This document shows, piece by piece, positions 8,643 through 16,326 of a stretch of 35,149 nt of DNA. Below the pieces are notes generated by a model. The model had not been told where the DNA came from and did not search any database. It saw nothing but the letters and a program-made list of their open reading frames with translations. The DNA is from Pelagibacteraceae bacterium AG-404-N13. GTDB taxonomy: Bacteria; Pseudomonadota; Alphaproteobacteria; Pelagibacterales; Pelagibacteraceae. The DNA lies in the NCBI GenBank assembly GCA_003216255.1, contig QCJD01000013.1, positions 1 through 35,149 of the forward strand, given 5' to 3'. Position 1 is the stretch's first letter; the number at the start of each line of letters is the position of its first letter. The translations under genes and the position numbers were made by a program.

Positions 8643-9122
8643 ATGGAAAATATATTAGAAAAAGAATCGGTTAAGAGAGTTATCAATGTCTTAAATGAAT
8701 TTGATCAGAACCTAGAAGTACAAATATTAAAAAGCTCAGCCAAAACCGCTGATGAAGCTGCTTTTTCTTTAAATTGTAAAGTGGGAGCAATAGTAAAAAG
8801 TTTGTTATTAAGAACTGAAAATGGTTTTATTTTATGTTTAGTTTCAGGAGATAAGCGATGTTCGCTTAATAAGATAAAAAAAATTATAAATATAAAAGAT
8901 GTTTCTATGGCAAATGCTGATGAGGTTAAAAGTCAAACTGGTTTTTCTATTGGAGGTGTTTCGCCTATAGCTCATATAAAAAAGACTCCAATATTAATAG
9001 ATTTATCTTTATCAAGGTTTGAAAATGTTTATGCTGCAGCAGGTCATCCATATTCAATTTTCAAGATTACTTATGAACAATTGATAAAAATCACAAATGG
9101 AAAAGAAGAGGATATAGTTTAA
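8643..9122 (+). CDS. YbaK/ProX-type aminoacyl-tRNA deacylase
   Basis: The 159 residues form a YbaK/EbsC-type editing domain with the conserved lysine K52 (GAIVKSLLL), FSIGGVSPIAH (about 101-111) and AAAGHPYS near the C-terminus. Family members hydrolyse mischarged tRNA, such as Cys-tRNAPro or Ala-tRNAPro. Which substrate applies here cannot be told from sequence. The stop codon directly precedes the ATG of the EamA transporter, so the two are probably co-transcribed. Confidence 0.85.
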   Translation: MENILEKESVKRVINVLNEFDQNLEVQILKSSAKTADEAAFSLNCKVGAIVKSLLLRTENGFILCLVSGDKRCSLNKIKKIINIKDVSMANADEVKSQTGFSIGGVSPIAHIKKTPILIDLSLSRFENVYAAAGHPYSIFKITYEQLIKITNGKEEDIV

Positions 9123-10013
9123 ATGAGGGAGCCAAAATTGATAGATTATTTGCTTTTAACTATTTTGGCTTTGATATGGGCTTCTGCATTTTTTAACATA
9201 AAAATTGCAACATACTCTTATGGTCCAGTTACGATCGCTTTTTTAAGAATTTTCTTTGGTGCTATACCAGTAGTAGCATTATGCTTATTTAAGAGAATAA
9301 AAATTGAAGCATTTTCTAAAGATTGGTACTGGTTTGCTTCAATTGGTTTAATTAATTTGGTAATTCCCTTTTTTTTAATAGCCTATGGCGTTCAAAAAGT
9401 ACAAAGTAATCTTGCAGCTATTTTAATGGCTAGTACACCATTGAGCGCAACATTGCTCGCTCATATTTTTACAGATAACGAAAAAATAAATTTCATCAAA
9501 GTATTAGGAGTTCTGGTTGGATTTTCAGGAATTGTTTTTTTATTTTCAGACAATGTTTTGATTAATGAAAGTAATTTTTTTTCGGCATTCTTAATACTAG
9601 TTGGATCAACCTTTTATGTTATTGGAGGATTACTCACAATTAAAATAAGTAACAAAAAAAATGAAAATGTTACAGCTTCAATATTAATATGGGCAACCAT
9701 TTTTTTGATTCCGGTTACAGCTTATACTGAACAACCTTGGAATTTAAACCCAAGTATGGAGTCAACTATATCTTTAATTTATCTTGGAGTTGTTGCTACA
9801 GGATTTGCATGGCTACTTAGATTTAGAATTTTAATAAACAATGGATTAGTTTTTCAGGCTCAAGTAGCATATCTCATCCCAATTTTTGGAGTAATTTTAG
9901 GATATATATTTTTAAATGAATTAATTACACCAAAAGTATTAATCGCATTAATCGCAGTCATAATTGGAATTTATTTAGTAAAAAAATCAAACAAAAATGA
10001 TATTTTAGGTTAA
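9123..10013 (+). CDS. EamA/DMT-superfamily transporter
   Basis: This 296-residue integral membrane protein shows about ten hydrophobic segments in two similar halves (EamA repeats), beginning LIDYLLLTILALIWASAFFN. The family includes exporters of amino acids and metabolites in the inner membrane. The substrate is not predictable. Coupling with the upstream tRNA-editing gene looks positional only. Confidence 0.85.
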   Translation: MREPKLIDYLLLTILALIWASAFFNIKIATYSYGPVTIAFLRIFFGAIPVVALCLFKRIKIEAFSKDWYWFASIGLINLVIPFFLIAYGVQKVQSNLAAILMASTPLSATLLAHIFTDNEKINFIKVLGVLVGFSGIVFLFSDNVLINESNFFSAFLILVGSTFYVIGGLLTIKISNKKNENVTASILIWATIFLIPVTAYTEQPWNLNPSMESTISLIYLGVVATGFAWLLRFRILINNGLVFQAQVAYLIPIFGVILGYIFLNELITPKVLIALIAVIIGIYLVKKSNKNDILG

Positions 10014-10024
10014 TTTATATTGTT

Positions 10025-10861
10025 ATGAGTAAACTTGTTTCACAATTGGAAATAGAAAAATTTAATAAAGATGGTGCTGTTTTTTTAAAAAATAAATTTG
10101 ATCTCAAATGGATAGAAAAATTAAAAAAAGGTATTGAAAAAGATATTAAAAATCCGAGCCCTAGATTTAAATCACATACAACAAAATCAAATGTCCCAGC
10201 TTATTTAGAAGATTATTGGACTTGGGATTTAGTACCTGAGTTTAAAGAGTTTATTTATAATTCTCCTTATGCAAAAATTGCTTCTGAATTAATGTCTGCG
10301 AAAAAAATAAATCTTGTTATGGATAATTGGTTTTTAAGAGAAGCAGGCTCAAAATCCTCAACCCCCTTTCATCACGATATTAGTTATTTTGATATTGAAG
10401 GAACTATGTGTGTACTTTGGTTGCCATTACAATCAACAGGAAAAGATGAAGGTGTAGCATGGGTTAAAGGATCACATTTATGGGGAAAACTTTTTTTAAG
10501 AGTTCTTTTCAAAGATGGACATAATGTTGAAGGAAAAGAATGCATCATAAATGGAAAAAAGTATGAATTGCCACCCGATATTTTAGGCAATAAAGAAAAG
10601 TATGAGTTCTTGAAATGGGATTGTGAACCTGGTGACTGCGTTATTTTTGACATGAGAACTCTTCATGGAGTTTTAAGTCCTTCAATTCCAAAAAAGACAT
10701 TAAGCAGATATACATTAAGAGTCGCAAAAGAAGATGCAAAAATAAGTTATATTGGTGATTGGACAAGTTACAATTATAGAAAAGCTATGCAGGATGGTGG
10801 CTATAAAGATGGTGATAAACTAGGAGGCAAAATGTTCCCAACTTTATTTGAAGTCAACTAA
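10025..10861 (+). CDS. Phytanoyl-CoA dioxygenase (PhyH) family Fe(II)/2-oxoglutarate oxygenase
   Basis: The 278-residue protein has the iron facial triad H116-x-D118 (in TPFHHDISYFD) and H214 (in MRTLHGVLSPS), with R228 as the likely 2-oxoglutarate-binding arginine. The central GVAWVKGSHLWGK block is typical of PhyH proteins, which hydroxylate varied small molecules using O2 and 2-oxoglutarate. PhnY, the 2-aminoethylphosphonate hydroxylase, is to my memory a PhyH-type enzyme, so that is one possibility, but nothing local proves it. The neighbour at 10964 is an aldehyde dehydrogenase in the same direction. Confidence 0.86.
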   Translation: MSKLVSQLEIEKFNKDGAVFLKNKFDLKWIEKLKKGIEKDIKNPSPRFKSHTTKSNVPAYLEDYWTWDLVPEFKEFIYNSPYAKIASELMSAKKINLVMDNWFLREAGSKSSTPFHHDISYFDIEGTMCVLWLPLQSTGKDEGVAWVKGSHLWGKLFLRVLFKDGHNVEGKECIINGKKYELPPDILGNKEKYEFLKWDCEPGDCVIFDMRTLHGVLSPSIPKKTLSRYTLRVAKEDAKISYIGDWTSYNYRKAMQDGGYKDGDKLGGKMFPTLFEVN

Positions 10862-10963
10862 TTATATTAAAAAAAAAATATAATCTTTAAAAATTTTTAT
10901 TAATTTGAAACATCAAAATATTTTTGTTAAATTTTAAAATTAAAAAAAATAATATTTAAAATT

Positions 10964-12406
10964 ATGTACGAAAAATTTGGTCAGTTTATAGATGGAAAAT
11001 GGCAACCATCTGAAAAAAATGAAACATATGAGGTTATTAATCCTGCTACAGAAGAAGTTTTAGGACACGCATCAAAAGCTACACCAATTGATGTTGATAA
11101 AGCATTAAAATCTGCAGAAAAAGGTTTAGAAATTTGGAAGCAAACCCCTCCATGGCAAAGATCTTATATCATCAGAAGAATTGCTGACAAAATGAGAGAG
11201 AAACAGGATGTTCTCGCAAAATGGATGACTTTAGAAGTTGGAAAACCATTTGCTGAAGCTAAAGGAGAGGTAGGAGGAGCAGCAGATATTTTTGAATGGA
11301 ATGCAGAAGAAACAAAAAGAATTTATGGACAAACAGTTGAGAGTAGATTTGCTGACACTAGAGTACATGTTTACTATCAACCTGTAGGAGTAGTAGCAGC
11401 ATTAACACCTTGGAACTTTCCTCTTGTTTTATCTTCGAGAAAAATCTCTACAGCTTTAGCAGCGGGGTGTTCTGTTATAGTTAAACCAGACGTAATTACG
11501 CCTGGAACTGTAATGGAGCTAGTTGATATATGTAGAGAATGTGGAGTTCCTCCAGGAGTGGTTAATTTACTTTCTGGTGATCCACCAAGCATCAGTCAAC
11601 AATTGATTTCATCAGATATAATAAAAAAAATTTCAGTAACAGGATCAACAAGGGTAGGGAAATTAATTCTTAAACAAGCTGCGGATAAAGTGCAAAGAGT
11701 AACTATGGAATTAAGTGGACATTCTCCATTTATTGTTTTTGACGATGCTGATCTTAACAAAGCAACAGATATGGCTATTTCTTCTAAATTTAGAAATAAT
11801 GGGCAAGTTTGCATATCTCCCAATAGATTTTACATACAAGAAAATAAAAAAAATGATTTTATAAATTTGTTTATTGAAAAAACTAAAAAATTAAAAATTG
11901 GTAATGGAATGGATACCGATACTCAATTAGGACCACTAACAACGCAAAAAAGATTAAATGAAGTAGAAGAATTGGTTGAAAAAACAAAGCAAGAAGGTGC
12001 AAAAGTTTTACTAGGCGGTAAAAGACCAGCTGGTTTTAATAAGGGTTTTTATTATGAGCCAACTGTTTTTGATGATGTAAAAGATAGTTTTACAATTATG
12101 AAACAAGAACCGTTTGCACCTTTAGTTCCAATACTGTCTTTTAAATCTTTTGACGAAGTTATTGAAAGAGCAAATGATAATGACTTAGGTTTATGCAGTT
12201 ATATTTGTACAAACTCTATGGAAAAAGCCCACAGAGCATCTGAGTTAATGGAAACAGGAACTGTTGCAGTTAATACTGGATTTGTCGCAATAGCAGAAGC
12301 ACCTTTTGGTGGAATTAAACAAACTGGATATGGAAGAGAAGGTGGATCCATGGCAATAAAAGATTATTTAAATGTCAAATACACACACCTTGGAATTAAA
12401 GGTTAG
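10964..12406 (+). CDS. NAD(P)-dependent aldehyde dehydrogenase
   Basis: The 480-residue protein is full length for the ALDH superfamily. Landmarks are N151 in TPWNFP, K174 in VIVKPD, the general base E249 in MELSGHSP, and the catalytic C283 in GQVCISP. The best-fitting subgroup by eye is the succinate-semialdehyde/betaine-aldehyde/glycolaldehyde type, which oxidises an aldehyde to the acid. The substrate is unresolved. The 102-nt AT-only gap upstream may hold its own promoter. An aldehyde from the PhyH enzyme upstream, or from the choline-dehydrogenase-like enzyme at 29032-30612, would be a logical substrate, but that is inference. Confidence 0.93.
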   Translation: MYEKFGQFIDGKWQPSEKNETYEVINPATEEVLGHASKATPIDVDKALKSAEKGLEIWKQTPPWQRSYIIRRIADKMREKQDVLAKWMTLEVGKPFAEAKGEVGGAADIFEWNAEETKRIYGQTVESRFADTRVHVYYQPVGVVAALTPWNFPLVLSSRKISTALAAGCSVIVKPDVITPGTVMELVDICRECGVPPGVVNLLSGDPPSISQQLISSDIIKKISVTGSTRVGKLILKQAADKVQRVTMELSGHSPFIVFDDADLNKATDMAISSKFRNNGQVCISPNRFYIQENKKNDFINLFIEKTKKLKIGNGMDTDTQLGPLTTQKRLNEVEELVEKTKQEGAKVLLGGKRPAGFNKGFYYEPTVFDDVKDSFTIMKQEPFAPLVPILSFKSFDEVIERANDNDLGLCSYICTNSMEKAHRASELMETGTVAVNTGFVAIAEAPFGGIKQTGYGREGGSMAIKDYLNVKYTHLGIKG

Positions 12407-12477
12407 TTTTATGTTGAAAATAAAAATAGGTTCAGAAAAAAATTTTATAAATTTTAAATTTATTAATAAAATAATAA

Positions 12478-13446
12478 GTGACAGATAAAAAAAAAATATT
12501 AATAATTCAACCAATTCACAAAGCTGGACTACAATTATTAGAAAATAATAGCAATTTTGATTTTGAAGTAATCGAAAATATTGAGATAGAAAATCTTAAA
12601 TTAAAAATTAAAAATTGTGATGGAATATCAATTAGAACGAAAAAAATTCCTTCAGAAGTAATTCAGCTTGCTCAAAAGTTAAAAATAATATCAAGACATG
12701 GGGTTGGTTATGACAATATCGATCTTAAATTATGCAAAGAAAAAAACATAACAATTGCTATAACTGCTAACGCAAATGCTGCTGCAGTATCTGAACATGT
12801 AATGTTTATGCTTTTAAGTATAGCTAAGGGAAAAAATATGTATGACAACACTGTTAAATCAAATAATTTTAAAGATAGAAGTAATCTTCCAAAAGCCTTA
12901 GAAATATGGAACAAAAATATTTTAATAGCAGGTTTCGGAAGAATTGGACAAGCTTTAATTAAAAGATGTTTAGGATTTGAAATGAATGTATTTGTTTATG
13001 ATCCTTTTATCAGCTCAAATAAAATCCAATCATTAGGTGGAACAAAAATTGAAAATCTTAAAAAAGAGGTTTCAAATATGGATGTAATCTCACTTCATAT
13101 GCCACTAAATGAAAACTCAAAAAATTTAATTAATTATGACTTATTAAAATCAATGAAAAAAAATTGTATTATAATAAATGCATCAAGAGGCGGTATAGTT
13201 AATGAAAAAGATCTGAATAAAGCTCTAGATGAAAATTTAATTTTTGGCGCTGGCTTAGATGTGTTTGAAAAAGAGCCACCAGATTCTGACAATCAACTTT
13301 TAAATAATGATAAAGTATTTTTAAGCCCACACACAGCATCCTTTACAGAGGAATGTATGAAACGAATGGGGATAGAAACAGCTGAAAATATTATTGATTT
13401 TTTTGATGGTAATTTAAAAGATTCAAAAATTATAGATATAAAATAA
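12478..13446 (+). CDS. D-isomer-specific 2-hydroxyacid dehydrogenase (SerA-like)
   Basis: The 322-residue protein has the NAD-binding GFGRIGQ (152-158) and the catalytic set R237 (NASRGG), E266 (DVFEKEPP) and H285 (SPHTASFTEE). It lacks the C-terminal regulatory ACT domain of many 3-phosphoglycerate dehydrogenases. Its position in front of sugar-acid genes suggests glyoxylate/hydroxypyruvate reductase or a related role rather than serine synthesis. The start is a GTG at 12478; no upstream ATG fits the family N-terminus. Confidence 0.88.
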   Translation: MTDKKKILIIQPIHKAGLQLLENNSNFDFEVIENIEIENLKLKIKNCDGISIRTKKIPSEVIQLAQKLKIISRHGVGYDNIDLKLCKEKNITIAITANANAAAVSEHVMFMLLSIAKGKNMYDNTVKSNNFKDRSNLPKALEIWNKNILIAGFGRIGQALIKRCLGFEMNVFVYDPFISSNKIQSLGGTKIENLKKEVSNMDVISLHMPLNENSKNLINYDLLKSMKKNCIIINASRGGIVNEKDLNKALDENLIFGAGLDVFEKEPPDSDNQLLNNDKVFLSPHTASFTEECMKRMGIETAENIIDFFDGNLKDSKIIDIK

Positions 13447-13562
13447 TGGAAAAAATTTTAAAAATTTATTATTAAATGAAATTTTTCCCTAGAAATTTTG
13501 TAGGATGGAAATTTAGAATCATAAAAATCTTAGGTTTTGATGAAAAATAATGCTGAATTGTA

Positions 13563-13679
13563 ATGAATCTTTATAATCTTAAAAATAGAACAGCAGTAGT
13601 AACTGGCGGTGCCCAAGGATTTGGTTATGATATACTAAAACAATTTACTGTAAAAGAAATTAAAAAAATATTTAAATAA
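13563..13679 (+). pseudogene. Truncated short-chain dehydrogenase remnant
   Basis: A 38-codon frame begins with a perfect SDR N-terminus, MNLYNLKNRTAVVTGG, followed by AQGFG, which is the TGGxxGxG dinucleotide-binding motif. About ten residues later the similarity ends and the frame runs into VKEIKKIFK and a stop. Normal SDR enzymes are about 250 residues, so most of the gene, including the catalytic YxxxK, is missing. It lies in a sugar-acid cluster where an SDR sugar dehydrogenase would be expected, which points to an internal deletion rather than chance. Confidence 0.72.
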
Positions 13680-13682
13680 ACT

Positions 13683-14552
13683 ATGCAAATAGGAATAGAT
13701 TTAGGGGCAACAAAAATTGAAAGTGTAATTCTTAAAAACAATGGACAAGAGTTGGGTAGATTCCGAATACCATGTTCAAAAAATTACAAAAACATTATTA
13801 AAGATATAAAAGAAATAGTAGTTAACTTAGATAAAAAATATAATAAAAAATTTCGAGTTGGCGTTTGTCATCCAGGTTCAATAGATTTGAAAACTGGTTT
13901 TTTAAAAAATTCGATTAATGCTAAACAATTAAACAATAAAAAACTAGATGTTGATTTATCAAAAGCTTTAAAAAGAAAAGTAATATGTGAGAATGATGCA
14001 AATTGTTTTGCTTTATCAGAAGCCATTGATGGTGCCGCAAAGAATTACAATGTTGTATTTGGAATAATAATGGGATCCGGTACAGGAGGAGGAATTGTAA
14101 TTAGTAAAAAAATTATTAAAGGAGCAAATTATCTCTCTGGGGAATGGGGCCATCTACCTTTACCAATATTTGGAAAATTAAATGATAAAAAGTTTGTAAA
14201 AAATAAAATTTCAATGATGCAAATCCAAAAATTTACATCAGGCAAAGGCCTTGAAAAACTTTACAACAAAAAAATTACTGCTAGAGAAATATTTGATAAA
14301 TCTGACAAATTCACAAAATCAATTTTTATAAAACACTTTAAAATAAGATTATCTCGGGCTTTAGTTAATCTAATATACACTATTGATCCAGATGCCATCG
14401 TTTTTGGAGGCGGACTTTCCAATGAAATAAAGTCTCTAAATGAAATTAAAAATATGGTTATTAAGAATATGGAAATTAAAAATTTAAATACAAAATTTTT
14501 AAAAGCAAGATATGGAGATGCAAGTGGTGTCCGAGGAGCTGCAAGATTATGA
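13683..14552 (+). CDS. ROK-family sugar kinase-like protein without the zinc motif
   Basis: This 289-residue ROK protein opens with the phosphate-binding IGIDLGATKIE (3-13), has the catalytic D105 in CENDANCFA, the glycine loop IMGSGTGGGIV (129-139) and GEWGH at 153-157. Fructokinase-, glucokinase- and NagK-like ROK enzymes phosphorylate hexoses in the cytosol. The segment that normally carries CxCGxxGCxE (about residues 168-186) reads without any cysteine, so the structural zinc is probably lost. The gene starts four nucleotides after the SDR remnant. No DNA-binding domain is present, so it is not a ROK repressor. Confidence 0.85.
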   Translation: MQIGIDLGATKIESVILKNNGQELGRFRIPCSKNYKNIIKDIKEIVVNLDKKYNKKFRVGVCHPGSIDLKTGFLKNSINAKQLNNKKLDVDLSKALKRKVICENDANCFALSEAIDGAAKNYNVVFGIIMGSGTGGGIVISKKIIKGANYLSGEWGHLPLPIFGKLNDKKFVKNKISMMQIQKFTSGKGLEKLYNKKITAREIFDKSDKFTKSIFIKHFKIRLSRALVNLIYTIDPDAIVFGGGLSNEIKSLNEIKNMVIKNMEIKNLNTKFLKARYGDASGVRGAARL

Positions 14553-14585
14553 AGAAAAATAAATTATTAATGATATAATTAAAAT

Positions 14586-15098
14586 ATGAAATTATTGAGA
14601 ATTGGAAGCCAAGGAAAAGAAAAACCTGCAGTTATAGATAAAGAGGGAAAAATAAGAGATATAAGTTCTTACATTAAAGATTTTGAACCCGAAACATTAA
14701 ATTTTGAACAAATCAATAAATTAAAAGAAATAAACCTAGATACTTTGCCTGAATTTTCTAATTCAGAAAGAGTTGGATCATGCATTAGCAATCCACGAAA
14801 GTTTATTGCTATTGGTTTAAATTACATAGATCATGCAAAAGAAACAGGCGCAAAACCACCTTCTGAACCTATTGTTTTCATGAAGGCAACAAGTTCAATT
14901 AGTGGCCCATTTGATAATATAGAAATACATAAAGATTCAAAAAAGTTAGATTGGGAAGTAGAACTTGGAATTATAATTGGAAAAGAAGCAAAATATATTT
15001 CAGAAAATCAATCACAAGATCATATTTTAGGATATTGTTTAGTAAATGATGTCAGCGAAAGAGAGTGGCAAATAGAAAAAAATGGGGCAATGGGTTAA
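14586..15098 (+). CDS. FAH-family hydrolase, N-terminal part before a frameshift
   Basis: This encodes 170 residues of a fumarylacetoacetate-hydrolase-family enzyme: SNPRKFIAIGLNYIDHAKE (around 80-98), the metal ligands of KLDWEVELGIIIGKEA (ExE), and VNDVSEREWQIEK, after which the frame meets a stop within five codons. The rest of the protein continues in the +1 frame at 15082. Removing one A from the A7 run at 15076-15082 would join the two into a protein of about 280 residues, the normal family length. Relatives act on acylpyruvates or on 2,4-diketo-3-deoxy sugar acids. Confidence 0.85.
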   Translation: MKLLRIGSQGKEKPAVIDKEGKIRDISSYIKDFEPETLNFEQINKLKEINLDTLPEFSNSERVGSCISNPRKFIAIGLNYIDHAKETGAKPPSEPIVFMKATSSISGPFDNIEIHKDSKKLDWEVELGIIIGKEAKYISENQSQDHILGYCLVNDVSEREWQIEKNGAMG

Positions 15099-15429
15099 AG
15101 GTAAATCTCATGATACATTTGGCCCAGTTGGACCTTACTTAGTAACTAAAGACGAAATAAAAAATATTAACAATTTAAATATGAGCTTAGATGTAAATGG
15201 AAAAAGGATGCAAACAGGAAATACAAACATGATGATTTTTAATGTTGACATAATTGTCTCTTATTTAAGTAAATTTATGACATTGCAAACCGGAGATCTA
15301 ATAACAACTGGAACACCCACAGGAGTTGGGATGGGTATGAAGCCTCAACAATTCTTAAAAGATGGAGATGAGATAGAATTAACAATTGAAAATTTAGGAA
15401 AGCAAAAATCAAAAGTAGCTCTTTTATAA
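15082..15429 (+). CDS. FAH-family hydrolase, C-terminal part after a frameshift
   Basis: The 115 residues carry the C-terminal half of the FAH fold: MGQWVKGKSHDTFGPVGPYL, the NGKRMQTGNTNMMIFN block, and LITTGTPTGVGMGMKPQQFL, a hallmark of FAH proteins. It lacks an independent ribosome site, and alone it would have no complete active site. It is best read as the second half of the gene starting at 14586, split by one extra A. An assembly or homopolymer error is possible; a real mutation or A-tract slippage are alternatives. Confidence 0.8.
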   Translation: MGQWVKGKSHDTFGPVGPYLVTKDEIKNINNLNMSLDVNGKRMQTGNTNMMIFNVDIIVSYLSKFMTLQTGDLITTGTPTGVGMGMKPQQFLKDGDEIELTIENLGKQKSKVALL

Positions 15430-15435
15430 TCAATT

Positions 15436-16326
15436 GTGAAAATAGTTTCTTCAGAACCAAAAGTAATATGGAATACAAAATGCATTCTTGGAGAAGGAAC
15501 GCTTTGGGTTAAAGAGCACAATTCAATTTATTTTACCGATATTAAAAAAAAAAAAATTTTTGTATTAAATACAAAAAATAACAAAAAAAAAATTATCAAA
15601 GTTGATAAAGAAATCGGTTTTATAGCACACATAAATAAAAATAATTTTATACTTGGACTAAAAGGAGAGTTAAGAATAGTAAACTTAAAAAACAAAAAAA
15701 AAATTAAATCAATTAAAATTGAAAAAGAAATTAAATCAAACAGAATTAATGACGGTAAAACGGATCCAAGTGGAAAGCTTTGGTTTGGAACCATGGATTA
15801 TTTAGAGAGAAATATTAAAACAGGATCTTTGTATTGTTTGGATAAAAATTTTAATCTAAAAAAAGTTGATAAAAATTATTTAGTTACAAACGGACCAGCA
15901 TTTTTAAGTAATAAAATATTTTATCATACAGATAGCAGATTAAAGAGAATATATAAGATATCAGTAGATAAAAATCTCAAAATATTAAAGAAAAAGATTT
16001 TTAAGAAATTTAATAAAAATCTAGGATCCCCAGATGGAATGACTATCGATATAAATAAAAATTTATGGGTTTGTCATTTTAGAGGTGCTCAAATTTCTGT
16101 TTTTAATACTAAAGGAAAAAAAATTCATATAATTAATTTTCCAGCAAAAAATATTACAAATTGTACGTTTGGAGGAAAAAATAATTCTGAAATTTTTGTC
16201 ACATCAGCAATTAAATCAATGAATAAAAGTGATAAAAAAAAATATAGACATTCTGGAGCCTTATTTAAAGTAAAAACAAATGTTAGAGGAAAATTGCAAA
16301 AAAAGTATAATATAAAGTTATGTTAA
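15436..16326 (+). CDS. SMP-30/gluconolactonase-family lactonase
   Basis: The 296-residue protein is a six-bladed propeller of the SMP-30/LRE family. The expected divalent-metal ligands are E20 (LGEGTLW), the Asn in TNGPAFLS and the Asp in SPDGMTID; RINDGKTDPSGKLWFGTMD is the conserved central stretch. Such enzymes open sugar lactones to acids. With the FAH hydrolase, the ROK kinase and the SDR remnant it fits an oxidative sugar pathway (dehydrogenase, lactonase, dehydratase, hydrolase). The start is a GTG at 15436, and the 3' end overlaps ppc by 7 nt. The protein is unusually Lys-rich. Confidence 0.88.
   Translation: MKIVSSEPKVIWNTKCILGEGTLWVKEHNSIYFTDIKKKKIFVLNTKNNKKKIIKVDKEIGFIAHINKNNFILGLKGELRIVNLKNKKKIKSIKIEKEIKSNRINDGKTDPSGKLWFGTMDYLERNIKTGSLYCLDKNFNLKKVDKNYLVTNGPAFLSNKIFYHTDSRLKRIYKISVDKNLKILKKKIFKKFNKNLGSPDGMTIDINKNLWVCHFRGAQISVFNTKGKKIHIINFPAKNITNCTFGGKNNSEIFVTSAIKSMNKSDKKKYRHSGALFKVKTNVRGKLQKKYNIKLC

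Noticed and set aside
10861-10884. Hairpin ATTATATT/AATATAAT with an A8 loop after the PhyH gene
   Set aside because: The stem is entirely A/T and would be unstable; such repeats arise by chance in this base composition.
12411-12488. 25-codon frame between the aldehyde dehydrogenase and hydroxyacid dehydrogenase genes
   Set aside because: Low-complexity Lys/Ile/Asn/Phe product overlapping the next gene; not distinguishable from AT-rich noise.
13476-13550. 24-codon frame before the SDR remnant
   Set aside because: No recognisable motif, no ribosome site, and a frame of this length is expected by chance.
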